Positions 1 through 7,040 of a stretch of DNA of 8,289 bases are shown in pieces. Every line of letters begins with the position of its first letter. Positions within the stretch are counted from its first letter, which is position 1. The notes below the pieces were generated by a model that was not told the origin of the DNA, did not search any database, and saw nothing but the letters and a program-made list of their open reading frames with translations. A program made the position numbers and the translations under genes. Origin of the DNA: Vulcanimicrobiota bacterium (GTDB lineage: Bacteria; Vulcanimicrobiota; Vulcanimicrobiia; Vulcanimicrobiales; Vulcanimicrobiaceae); the NCBI GenBank assembly GCA_013043945.1, contig JABEUW010000002.1, positions 1 to 8,289 of the forward strand. The letters run 5' to 3'.

Positions 1-21
1 AGCCTGCGAAGAGCGCGGCCG

Positions 22-1566
22 ATGGCATTTTTTGAACGGCTGTTCGCTACAACGAACGTCGAGCGGCTGCGCGCGCTCGCACAACGAAAAATTCTCAAAC
101 GCGCACTCTCGGCGAAGGATCTCGTTGCTATCGGGCTAGGCACGATGATCGGCGGCGGCATCTTTACCACCATCGGCACCGGCGTCAAGGGCGCGGGTCC
201 CGCGGTCATCATCAGCTACCTGCTCGCCGGTATCACCTCATTTTTCGCCGCACTCTGCTACGCCGAACTCGGTGCGATGGTGCCGATCGCCGGTAGCGCG
301 TATACCTATGCCTACGCGACGATGGGCAAACTCTTCGCCTGGATCATCGGCTTTGCGTTGATCTTCGAATACGGCATCAGCGCCGCACCGGTCGCGCAGC
401 AATTTTCGGCAGCCTTTCAAGATGTGTTGAAATCCGTCGGCTTCGTGCTTCCCGCCTGGGCGCAACAATCGAACCTCGTGATCCACGGGCAGTGGTGGCA
501 GCTCAATACCTGGGATCTCGCGCATTCGCAGGTCGATATCGTCGGTGCGCTCTTCGTGATCGCGCTCTCGCTCTTACTCTCGGTCGGCATCCGCGAAACC
601 GCGACGACCAACAACGTCTTCGTCGTCTTAAAAATCTCGGCATTAATGGTCTTTATCGTCGCCGGGCTCTTCCTCTTCCATCCCGCGAATCTCCTCGGGC
701 ATCCGGCGAATCTCCATAATCTCAATCCGTTCGGGTGGGGAAAGCTCACGCCGTTCGGCGGCTCGGCCGATTATAACTCGACCGTGCAACCCTACGGCAT
801 CGTCGCGATCGCCGCGTACGTGTTCTTTAGTTACATCGGTTTCGACACCGCGACCACGACCGCCGAAGAGTGCAAGAACCCTAAACGCGACGTTCCGCTC
901 GGCGTCCTCGGCGCGCTCGGTATCGGCACGATCATCTATTGCGCGACGGCGATCGTCCTCGTCGGCGCGATGCCCTGGTCGACGGTACCGATCAAAGATC
1001 CGCTCGTCGTCGCCCTCGCACCGCTCCACCTTCCCTTCGTCAGTGCGATCATCGTCATCGGCGTCCTCGCCGGTACCACCAGCGTTGCGTTGAGCTCTCT
1101 GCTCGGCCAGTCGCGCATCTTCTACGTGATGGCCCGCGACAAGATGCTCCCGCCGATCGTTGCAAAGGTTCACCCGAAATTCAAGACACCGGTGAACACG
1201 ACGATGTTTACCGGCTTTGCCGTCGCCATTCTCACGCTCGTGGTGCCGTTGAACCAGCTCCTAAATCTCGTGAATATCGGTACGCTCATCGCCTTCACGG
1301 TCGTCTGTGCCGGCGTGCTCTACCTCCGGAAACGGAAACCCGATATGCCGCGGAGCTTCCGCGTGCCCTTCGTACCGCTCTTTCCGATTCTGGGCATCGT
1401 ATCGTCGCTCTTTCTCGCGATCTTCGGGCTCTCACGCACGACGTGGGAGTGGTTCGCCGGCGCGCTGGTCATCGGTTTGATCTTCTTCTTTAGCTATGGA
1501 TTCTGGCGCTCGAACCCCGAACAGATCGTTCCCGTCGACGAGCCCGAGGGGCTTAGCGAGGTTTAA
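22..1566 (+). CDS. APC-superfamily amino acid permease (cationic amino acid transporter-like)
   Basis: A 514-residue integral membrane transporter that very likely imports an amino acid across the cytoplasmic membrane by proton or sodium coupling; the substrate cannot be read from sequence. The N-terminal glycine-rich motif GLGTMIGGGIF (residues 38-48) in the first membrane segment is the classic unwound substrate-binding helix of APC permeases. FFSYIGFD (268-275), followed by an acidic and basic loop EECKNPKRDVP (282-292), is typical of the CAT/YfnA-like subfamily. Hydrophobic stretches run through the whole protein to about residue 492, consistent with around 12 membrane segments, and the length is usual for the family. 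The ATG at 22 gives the expected N-terminus (amphipathic start, then KRALSAKDL before the first helix); the frame is open to the left edge, so a slightly earlier start is not excluded. No strong Shine-Dalgarno sequence is visible in the 21 bases before it. Its stop lies inside the end of the convergent minus-strand gene. Confidence 0.93.
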   Translation: MAFFERLFATTNVERLRALAQRKILKRALSAKDLVAIGLGTMIGGGIFTTIGTGVKGAGPAVIISYLLAGITSFFAALCYAELGAMVPIAGSAYTYAYATMGKLFAWIIGFALIFEYGISAAPVAQQFSAAFQDVLKSVGFVLPAWAQQSNLVIHGQWWQLNTWDLAHSQVDIVGALFVIALSLLLSVGIRETATTNNVFVVLKISALMVFIVAGLFLFHPANLLGHPANLHNLNPFGWGKLTPFGGSADYNSTVQPYGIVAIAAYVFFSYIGFDTATTTAEECKNPKRDVPLGVLGALGIGTIIYCATAIVLVGAMPWSTVPIKDPLVVALAPLHLPFVSAIIVIGVLAGTTSVALSSLLGQSRIFYVMARDKMLPPIVAKVHPKFKTPVNTTMFTGFAVAILTLVVPLNQLLNLVNIGTLIAFTVVCAGVLYLRKRKPDMPRSFRVPFVPLFPILGIVSSLFLAIFGLSRTTWEWFAGALVIGLIFFFSYGFWRSNPEQIVPVDEPEGLSEV

Positions 1567-2023
1567 CCGCGCCCTGAAAATTGAGCCCCGGCGTGAGAAT
1601 GTCGACGCGGTTCTTCGCCTTTTCATAGGCGACGTGCACGGCGAAGGCGCGCGAGATAATCGCCGCATCGACCATCGTTCGACCGTGGAGAACGAAGGGC
1701 GCACGGCTCAGGGCAATCGAACGGCCGTTGAGATTTGCAAAGCGATCGCCGATGCGAAAGCGCACGACGGTGCGCCCGCGCAGCAAGATCACCTCGCGCT
1801 TCGCCAAATCGAGCACGACCTCTCCGCCGACGCGCCGAGCGATGCCGCGCACGGGGAGAAAGAGATGGTCATCTGCGGTCACGAATGGGGCAACCCGCGG
1901 ATTGACCACACGTCCGTTCACGCGTAACTCCGGGCGCTGCGCGAGCGCGAGCCAGAGAGCCGCGAACCCGGCGAGCGCACAGGTCAGCAAGACCGTTCGC
2001 GCGCGCGGAACCTTATAGGTCAT
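1553..2023 (-). CDS. exported copper amine oxidase-N / stalk-domain protein
   Basis: A 156-residue protein of unknown specific role. Residues 9-28 form a hydrophobic export signal after a basic start (KVPRAR), ending in ALA-Q (26-29), a plausible signal peptidase I site; it could instead stay as an anchor. The mature part holds two repeats of the copper-amine-oxidase N-terminal/stalk fold. The first covers about 34-81 (LRVNGRVV, then LFLPVRGIARRVGGEV). The second covers about 86-143 (ANLNGRSIAL, then PFVLHGRTMVDAAIISRAF). These domains usually act as extracytoplasmic modules in wall-associated proteins; despite the name they carry no oxidase activity. The same frame is open upstream to 2695, but that part is an out-of-frame shadow of ispG. 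The ATG at 2023 shares an ATGA overlap with the ispG stop and begins the signal peptide, so it is the real start. No catalytic domain is attached. Family assignment is fairly sure; function is unknown. Confidence 0.82.
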   Translation of the reverse strand: MTYKVPRARTVLLTCALAGFAALWLALAQRPELRVNGRVVNPRVAPFVTADDHLFLPVRGIARRVGGEVVLDLAKREVILLRGRTVVRFRIGDRFANLNGRSIALSRAPFVLHGRTMVDAAIISRAFAVHVAYEKAKNRVDILTPGLNFQGAVKPR

Positions 2024-3162
2024 GTGACGAGCGTTACCTCGTGACGATAGGCCGGATATTTCTCCAGGATCACGCGTTCGATCTCGATGCGAAGCGCGCC
2101 GAGAAGCTCTTCCTCGGGATAGGTGCCGATCAACGCGCCAGCGCGATAGATCGCGCCCTTGCCCTTGCCGCCGGCAACGCCGACGTCGGCCATCTTCGAC
2201 TCGCCCGGGCCGTTGACGACGCACCCCATCACCGCGACTTTTACCGGCGCGGTGTAGAGTTTCGCAATCGCTTCGACGCTGCGCCCGAGATCGAGCACGG
2301 AAATCTCGGCGCGCCCGCAACTCGGACAGGCCGTGATATCGAAGCCCTTCTCGCGTAGTCCCAGCGATTTCAAAATGCCCCAGCAGACCGGGACCTCTTC
2401 GATCGGATCGGCGGCGAGCGAGACACGGATCGTGTCGCCGATTCCTTCGAAGAGGAGGATCCCCAGACCGATCGAGGACTTGATCGTTCCGTCGCGCAGC
2501 AATCCCGCTTCGGTGATGCCGAGGTGGAGCGGATAGGGCGTATTCCGGTCGCGCAGTCGTGCATCCATCAGACGATAGGCGTGAACCGTGGTGATGACGT
2601 CGTGCGCTTTCAGCGAAACCACGATATCGCCGTGGCCGTGCTCTTCGAGCATCTCGATGTGACGCAACGCCGACTCCACCATCGCCTCGGCGCAATGCCC
2701 GAGCCGCTCCTCGATATCCGGGGCGAGCGAGCCCATGTTCACGCCGACGCGAATCGGGATGCCGCGAGCCTTCGCTGCGAGGACGACCTCGGCGACTTTT
2801 TTGGGATCGCGGATATTTCCGGGATTGAGCCGCAGCTTCGCGACCCCGGCCTCGATTGCGGCGAGCGCCATGCGATGGTCGAAGTGAATGTCGGCGACGA
2901 TCGGGACCGGCGAGCGGTGAACGATCGCCGGTAGACCGGCAGCGTCGGGCGGATCCTTCACCGTCACGCGGACGACTTCGCAGCCCTCCATCGCCAGGCC
3001 GTAGATCTGTTCGAGCGTTGCGTCGGCATCGGCGGTATCGGTCGTCGTCATCGATTGCACGACGACGGGATGATCGCCGCCCATCCAGACGCGCTTGACA
3101 TCTTCTTTGCCGGTTTTATTGAAGAGCTCGATCGCGTTGCTCTTCCGACGAAGTCGCAACAT
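2020..3162 (-). CDS. ispG: 4-hydroxy-3-methylbut-2-enyl diphosphate synthase (IspG/GcpE)
   Basis: A 380-residue cytoplasmic iron-sulfur enzyme of the MEP isoprenoid pathway. It reductively opens 2-C-methylerythritol 2,4-cyclodiphosphate to HMBPP. The N-terminal TIM-barrel half shows VQSMTTTDT (35-43), VRVTV (64-68), DIHFD (91-95) and LRLNPGNI (110-117). The C-terminal half carries the three cluster ligands: C279 and C282 in CPSC, and C314 in GCVVNGPGE, with E321 as the expected fourth ligand, matching the E. coli pattern. Length is that of the compact bacterial form without the insert seen in plant enzymes. The ATG at 3162 overlaps the rseP stop by one base (TAATG) and has an AAAGGAG sequence 10 bases upstream. 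It ends in an ATGA overlap with the stalk-domain gene. Together with dxr in the same block it supplies precursors that UppS consumes. Confidence 0.98.
   Translation of the reverse strand: MLRLRRKSNAIELFNKTGKEDVKRVWMGGDHPVVVQSMTTTDTADADATLEQIYGLAMEGCEVVRVTVKDPPDAAGLPAIVHRSPVPIVADIHFDHRMALAAIEAGVAKLRLNPGNIRDPKKVAEVVLAAKARGIPIRVGVNMGSLAPDIEERLGHCAEAMVESALRHIEMLEEHGHGDIVVSLKAHDVITTVHAYRLMDARLRDRNTPYPLHLGITEAGLLRDGTIKSSIGLGILLFEGIGDTIRVSLAADPIEEVPVCWGILKSLGLREKGFDITACPSCGRAEISVLDLGRSVEAIAKLYTAPVKVAVMGCVVNGPGESKMADVGVAGGKGKGAIYRAGALIGTYPEEELLGALRIEIERVILEKYPAYRHEVTLVT
2024..2045 (-). promoter_or_regulatory. possible hairpin over the ribosome-binding region of the stalk-domain gene
   Basis: On the minus strand GTCACGAG and CTCGTCAC flank a six-base loop GTAACG, directly before the stalk-gene ATG. 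Seven of eight positions can pair, five of them contiguous (ACGAG with CTCGT). The only Shine-Dalgarno-like sequence here (GAGG) sits partly in the stem. It lies in the final codons of ispG, so ribosomes finishing ispG would melt it. Too short to be a terminator and without a U-tract. Function is inferred. Confidence 0.35.
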
Positions 3163-4292
3163 TAGTTCAGCGCTCCTTTACCGGCGATAATGTTCCCGAT
3201 ATCGTGAACGGCGATGACGGCGAAGAGGGCGAGAACGACGGCGAATCCGGCGAAATGCACCATCGCTTCGCGCTCCGGATCGACCGGCTTTCCGCGCAGT
3301 AATTCCGCGATGATGAAGGCGGCACGTCCGCCGTCGAGCGCGGGGATCGGCAAGAGGTTAAAGAGCCCGAGTGCAAACGAGATCGTCGCGGCGAGCGCAA
3401 AATAGGGGCCCCACCCGAGATCCTGAATTGCAATTGCGGCCCGGCCGATTCCGATCGGCCCGCTGACCTGCCCCGCATATTTCGTAAAATGCGTGACCAG
3501 CTTCTCGATGCTCCCGAAGCTCTGTGCCGCGATGAGTCCATAGGTATAGCCCGCATCGATGAAGGCATCTTTGAGCCCGACGCGTTCGTACGGGACGCTC
3601 GGCACGATACCGATGCAGCCTTCGCGCGCATTGCCGGGGCAGGGCGCCGGAACGGCGGTCCGGACGATCGTCGTGCCGTCGTGCACGAAACCGAGGCGCA
3701 GCGTTTTGCCCAAGGAGGCGTGCAATTTTTTGACCAGCGCGGTGCCTTTGGTAAACGGAACGCCGTCGATGCTCGCAATGCGGTCCCCCGGCACGATACC
3801 GGCCCGCTGCGCAGGCGAGCCAGCCTCCACTTGGCCGACCGTCGTATTCGGATGCGAGGAAGCGACGCCGAACGCGAGGATGCCGACGAAAAGAATCACA
3901 TAGGCGAGAAGAAAATTGACGATCGGCCCCGCGAGCACGATGGCGAGACGCGCGAGCGGCGGCTTTCCTTGAAAATCACCATCGCTGCCGGCCTGCGAGC
4001 CGCGAAATTCACGCTGTTGCTCCGCCTGCGTTCGGGTTCCATCCTCACCGAGCATCGCGCAATAGCCACCGATCGGGAGCGCGCGAAAAGAGTAGAGGGT
4101 GCCGCTGCGCGGGCTCGTGTATCCGAAGATCTTCGGCCCCATCCCCAACGCAAACTCGTTCACGCGCACCCCATTGCGGCGCGCGACAACGAAATGCCCG
4201 AGTTCGTGAAGCACCACGAGGACCGAGAGCATGATGAGAAACGTCAGGATTTTCCCGAACGTCGCGATGGGAATTAACGCCAAGAGATGCAT
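3162..4292 (-). CDS. rseP: RseP-type site-2 zinc metalloprotease (family M50)
   Basis: A 376-residue intramembrane protease that in characterised relatives cleaves anti-sigma factors and remnant signal peptides within the membrane. The zinc motif HELGH is at 29-33 inside the first membrane segment. The third ligand motif LLPIPALDGGR is at 313-323 (D320), and a conserved GPIGIG stretch is at 279-284. Further membrane segments lie at about 114-143 and 343-363. One PDZ domain spans about 150-215 (VEAGSPAQRAGIVPGDRI), as in single-PDZ forms such as B. subtilis RasP rather than the two-PDZ E. coli enzyme. Two cysteines (C219, C226) flank a short loop just after the PDZ. The ATG at 4292 follows the dxr stop directly (TAG then ATG), with GGAG five bases upstream. 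No anti-sigma factor gene is visible in the window, so its substrate is unknown here. Confidence 0.96.
   Translation of the reverse strand: MHLLALIPIATFGKILTFLIMLSVLVVLHELGHFVVARRNGVRVNEFALGMGPKIFGYTSPRSGTLYSFRALPIGGYCAMLGEDGTRTQAEQQREFRGSQAGSDGDFQGKPPLARLAIVLAGPIVNFLLAYVILFVGILAFGVASSHPNTTVGQVEAGSPAQRAGIVPGDRIASIDGVPFTKGTALVKKLHASLGKTLRLGFVHDGTTIVRTAVPAPCPGNAREGCIGIVPSVPYERVGLKDAFIDAGYTYGLIAAQSFGSIEKLVTHFTKYAGQVSGPIGIGRAAIAIQDLGWGPYFALAATISFALGLFNLLPIPALDGGRAAFIIAELLRGKPVDPEREAMVHFAGFAVVLALFAVIAVHDIGNIIAGKGALN
3173..3179 (-). promoter_or_regulatory. ribosome-binding site of ispG
   Basis: Reads AAAGGAG on the minus strand, 10 bases before the ispG ATG and inside the last codons of rseP. It supports the ATG at 3162 as the start. 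Confidence 0.7.
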
Positions 4293-5447
4293 CTAAACTC
4301 CAGTGGAGAGCGAAGGGCGCTCGGCGAGCCGGTCGCGCACGAAAGCGCGCGCCGCCCGATCGGCGCTGCGAAGGCCGGGAAGCGTAAGATCGTAAGCTGG
4401 CACCCCCGCGAGCGCATCGCCGACGAGCCGCGGGATATCGCCGAAGGATACCGCGCCCGCAACGAAGGCCTCGACGGCGATTTCATTCGCCGCCGAGAGC
4501 ACGGCGGGAGCGCAGCCTCCGCGCCGTAAGGCGTCGTAAGCGAGGGCGAGGCTCGGAAAGCGTTGCGTATCGACACGTTCGTAATCATAACGCAGCAGCG
4601 CGGCATTCGGTTGTGCCCCCAGGAGCGCGAGGGGGTCGGAGGAGGTTGCGACCGGAGCTCTCCCGAGCCGCTCGGGATAGGCGAGCGCATAGCCGATGGG
4701 AACCCGCATGTCGGGGGCAGAGAGCTGTGCCTTCACGCTGCCGTCGCTAAAGAGTACCGCCCCGTGGAGCAGCGATTGCGGATGGACGACGACGAGCACG
4801 CGATCCCCCGGCATCGAAAAGAGCCGGGCTGCCTCGATCGCCTCAAGCCCCTTGTTCATCAAGGTCGCCGAGTCGATGGTGTTCTTCGTGCCCATGCGCC
4901 AGGTCGGGTGGTTGAGGGCCTGCTCGAGCGTCGCCGATGCGATCGTCTCGGGCGTAGCATCACGGAACGGCCCCCCCGATGCGGTGATCAACAACGCCGC
5001 GACCTGCCCCCGATCCTCGCCGACGAGGCATTGGAAGAGCGCGCTATGTTCGGAATCGACCGGGAGGAGGCGCCCGCCGCCGCGCGCCACCGCGTCGACG
5101 AGGAGTTCGCCCGCGGCGACGATCGCTTCTTTGTTGGCGACCGCGAGATCGATGCCGCGCTCCGCGGCGGCGAAGATGGCGTCGAGCGCGACCGCTCCCG
5201 TCGTCGCGGCGAGCACGATATCGGCGCCGCTCGCGGTCGCCGCACGCAATAAACCCTCGGCGCCGGCGCGCGCATCGACAACGACAGCAGGAGCGAACGC
5301 ACGCGCTTGCCGCTCCAGCAGCGAACGATTCGCGCCCGCCGCGAGGGCGACCACCTCGAAGCGATCTGAATTTGCAGCGATAACGTCGAGCGCTTGCGTC
5401 CCGATCGAGCCGGTCGAGCCGAGAATCGCAACTTTTCTTCTCGCCAT
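4293..5447 (-). CDS. dxr: 1-deoxy-D-xylulose 5-phosphate reductoisomerase
   Basis: A 384-residue cytoplasmic enzyme that converts DXP to 2-C-methyl-D-erythritol 4-phosphate with NADPH and a divalent metal, the committed MEP pathway step. The NADPH-binding motif GSTGSIGTQAL is at 10-20. The nucleotide/catalytic stretch ANKEAIV is at 104-110. Metal ligands D131 and E133 lie in PVDSEHSA, and the third, E202, in MNKGLEAIEA. The flexible catalytic loop region shows HPTWRMG (180-186) with the expected H180 and W183. The C-terminal helical domain includes NEIAVEAF (321-328). Length and every active-site residue I can check are normal, so it should be active and have the usual fosmidomycin target site. 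The ATG at 5447 lies one base after the cdsA stop (TGA-T-ATG); there is no clear Shine-Dalgarno sequence, so it probably depends on ribosomes finishing cdsA. The stop abuts the rseP start. Confidence 0.98.
   Translation of the reverse strand: MARRKVAILGSTGSIGTQALDVIAANSDRFEVVALAAGANRSLLERQARAFAPAVVVDARAGAEGLLRAATASGADIVLAATTGAVALDAIFAAAERGIDLAVANKEAIVAAGELLVDAVARGGGRLLPVDSEHSALFQCLVGEDRGQVAALLITASGGPFRDATPETIASATLEQALNHPTWRMGTKNTIDSATLMNKGLEAIEAARLFSMPGDRVLVVVHPQSLLHGAVLFSDGSVKAQLSAPDMRVPIGYALAYPERLGRAPVATSSDPLALLGAQPNAALLRYDYERVDTQRFPSLALAYDALRRGGCAPAVLSAANEIAVEAFVAGAVSFGDIPRLVGDALAGVPAYDLTLPGLRSADRAARAFVRDRLAERPSLSTGV
4298..4301 (-). promoter_or_regulatory. ribosome-binding site of rseP
   Basis: GGAG on the minus strand, five bases before the rseP ATG, within the last codons of dxr. 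It is one arm of a small inverted repeat (4298-4308, CTCC-ACT-GGAG on the minus strand) that could weakly compete for it. Confidence 0.5.
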
Positions 5448-5448
5448 A

Positions 5449-6309
5449 TCAGCGAACGCTCAACAAGCCGAGGATATGCAGCGCCGCGAAAAAGACGGTG
5501 CCGCCGAAAAGATAGGAGTCGAAGCGGTCGAGAAAGCCGCCGTGCCCGACGATCGCCGTTCCCGTATCTTTGACGCCGACGTCGCGCTTGAGCGCCGATT
5601 CGACGAGGTCGCCCGCCTGCGCGCCGATGTTGGTCGCCGCCGCAAGTGCGACGGCCTGCCAGAGCGTCAGCCCTAACGGCGCATAGGAACTCGCAATCGC
5701 GGCGAGTGCCGAGACGGCGAGCAACGCCCCAAGCGAGCCTTCGACGGTCTTCTTCGGCGAGATACGCGTCAACTGCGTGCGCCCGAAGCGGTTACCGATC
5801 AACATTCCGAAAATGTCGGTCAGCGCGATACACAGCAACGCGAAGACGGTCCAATACGCACCGACGCCGGGAACGTTGCGAAGGAACACGATGTAGGTGA
5901 GCAGCTTTCCGATGTAGAGGACTGCGAGCAACGTATATGCGGTGCGCGCGAAATACCCGCGCTGGTCTCCGTACATGCCGATGGAAAAGGCGGCGATCGT
6001 CACCCCGGCGAGCAGAACGCCCTCCCATTTTTGCAGCCGATTCAGACTCGCGAGGACGATATACGCGAAGACCCCGAGTACCGCGATGGGATACTCGAGT
6101 TCTTGCCCTTTGATTTCACAGAGTGCGTTGAGTTCGTAGAGGCACGCGAGCCCGATCGCGAGCACCAAGAGATCGAACGCCGGCGCCCAAACGATCGAGG
6201 GAAGCCCGATAGCGGCAATAAGCAGCCCAACGGCGACGCGACGTTTGGTCACACGGGGGCGCCCCGACATCACGGCGGTCGCCGAACTCGACGCGACCGA
6301 CTCGCTCAT
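5449..6309 (-). CDS. cdsA: phosphatidate cytidylyltransferase (CDP-diacylglycerol synthase)
   Basis: A 286-residue polytopic membrane enzyme that joins CTP and phosphatidic acid to give CDP-diacylglycerol, the precursor of all major bacterial phospholipids. After a polar Ser/Ala-rich and basic N-terminus (1-25) come hydrophobic segments through residue 284. The C-terminal family signature runs from S238 to D264: SALKR (238-242), KD (247-248), GHGGFLDRFD (255-264). An upstream conserved stretch ISPKKTVEG (183-191) follows D165. Residue 254 is Val where the signature normally has Pro, Gly or Ser just before the G-H-G-G; the other signature positions match. ATG 6309 overlaps the uppS stop as ATGA, with only a weak G-rich sequence before it. 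A second ATG at codon 14 is possible, but the ATGA junction favours the first. Confidence 0.96.
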   Translation of the reverse strand: MSESVASSSATAVMSGRPRVTKRRVAVGLLIAAIGLPSIVWAPAFDLLVLAIGLACLYELNALCEIKGQELEYPIAVLGVFAYIVLASLNRLQKWEGVLLAGVTIAAFSIGMYGDQRGYFARTAYTLLAVLYIGKLLTYIVFLRNVPGVGAYWTVFALLCIALTDIFGMLIGNRFGRTQLTRISPKKTVEGSLGALLAVSALAAIASSYAPLGLTLWQAVALAAATNIGAQAGDLVESALKRDVGVKDTGTAIVGHGGFLDRFDSYLFGGTVFFAALHILGLLSVR

Positions 6310-7040
6310 GCGCCCCAGCGCCGAGCGCGCCTACCGAACTCTTCGATCGCCGCCGTTAAATCGGTGCGCGAAAAATCGGGCCAAAAAATATCGCTCATCA
6401 CGAGTTCGGCATACGCAGCCTGATAGAGTAAAAAATTCGAGAGCCGCCGCTCGCCGCCCGGGCGAATGACGAGATCGGGATCGGGGAGGTCGGCGGTCGC
6501 CAGGTGCGCGGCGAGCGTCTCTTCGCCGATCTCCTCGGGCGAGAGCGTGCCGGCCGCGACTTCGCGGGCGAGCGCGCGCATCGCATCGCGGAGTTCCGCG
6601 CGCGAACTGTAGTTGACCGCGAGATTGAGCAGCAAGCCGGTATTCGCTGCGGTATCGCGGGCGAGCGATTCGAGCGCCTCGCGCGATCGCACCGGCAACG
6701 CCTCCCAATCACCGATGATTCGCACGCGAACGTTATTTTTATTGAGTTCGGCGAGTTCGGTGCGAGCGAAAAACACGCAGAGATCGAAGAGAAAGGAGAT
6801 TTCGGTCGGTTCGCGCCGCCAGTTCTCGGTAGAGAACCCGTAGACCGTCAGCACCTCGACGCCGAAATCGCTCGCCGCTCGGGTGATCTCCCGCAGGGCG
6901 AGAATACCGCGCCGATGCCCTTCGACGGCGGGCAACCCACGCCGACGAGCCCAGCGACGATTGCCGTCCATGATGATCGCAATATGCCGCGGGATCGCGG
7001 CGGGCGCCTCGGGAGCGGCTTTCGGAGCGGAGGTTTTCAC
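6306..7040 (-). CDS. uppS: isoprenyl transferase (undecaprenyl diphosphate synthase)
   Basis: With a GTG start at 7040 this gives 244 residues, the usual size for a cis-prenyltransferase. It adds isopentenyl units to farnesyl diphosphate to make the C55 lipid that carries cell wall precursors. HIAIIMDGNRRWA is at 19-31 with the catalytic D25. GHRRG (41-45), GFSTENW (68-74) and the C-terminal block RLSNFLLYQAAYAEL (199-213) are all family hallmarks. The diphosphate/Mg region reads RPGGER (193-198) where RTSGER is commonest, and NYSSR (143-147) where NYGGR is commonest. The frame continues upstream to 7178, but that gives a long Arg-rich tail unlike the family and would overlap the small ORF. 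GTG 7040 makes a four-base GTGA overlap with that ORF's stop, matching other junctions here. No Shine-Dalgarno sequence is evident, so coupling is likely. Chain length specificity (C55 versus shorter) cannot be fixed by eye. Confidence 0.95.
   Translation of the reverse strand: MKTSAPKAAPEAPAAIPRHIAIIMDGNRRWARRRGLPAVEGHRRGILALREITRAASDFGVEVLTVYGFSTENWRREPTEISFLFDLCVFFARTELAELNKNNVRVRIIGDWEALPVRSREALESLARDTAANTGLLLNLAVNYSSRAELRDAMRALAREVAAGTLSPEEIGEETLAAHLATADLPDPDLVIRPGGERRLSNFLLYQAAYAELVMSDIFWPDFSRTDLTAAIEEFGRRARRWGA

Noticed and set aside
643..1173. 176-residue minus-strand ORF opposite the permease
   Set aside because: Highly charged Arg/Asp/Glu-rich composition typical of antisense shadows in GC-rich genes; the permease on the other strand is certain.
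1545..1600. Intrinsic terminator between the convergent genes
   Set aside because: Only a short palindrome around the permease stop; no GC-rich stem followed by a T-tract in either direction.
1970..1995. Lipoprotein box in the stalk-domain signal peptide (LLTC)
   Set aside because: The residue before Cys15 is Thr rather than Gly, Ala or Ser, and most of the hydrophobic stretch follows the Cys; an ALA-Q signal peptidase I site fits better.
1496..2018. Plus-strand ORFs downstream of the permease
   Set aside because: They are antisense to the stalk-domain gene, whose signal peptide and repeats are convincing.
2024..2695. Upstream extension of the stalk-domain frame to give a 380-residue protein
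   Set aside because: This part lies out of frame over ispG, is very Arg/His-rich and looks like no protein family; the true start is the ATG at 2023 that begins a signal peptide.
3489..4277. 262-residue plus-strand ORF opposite rseP
   Set aside because: Shadow frame with charged, repetitive composition and no recognisable domain; rseP has all its catalytic motifs.
4563..5676. Long plus-strand ORFs opposite dxr and cdsA
   Set aside because: Both are antisense to well-identified genes, lack family motifs and have skewed Arg/Ala/Ser composition.
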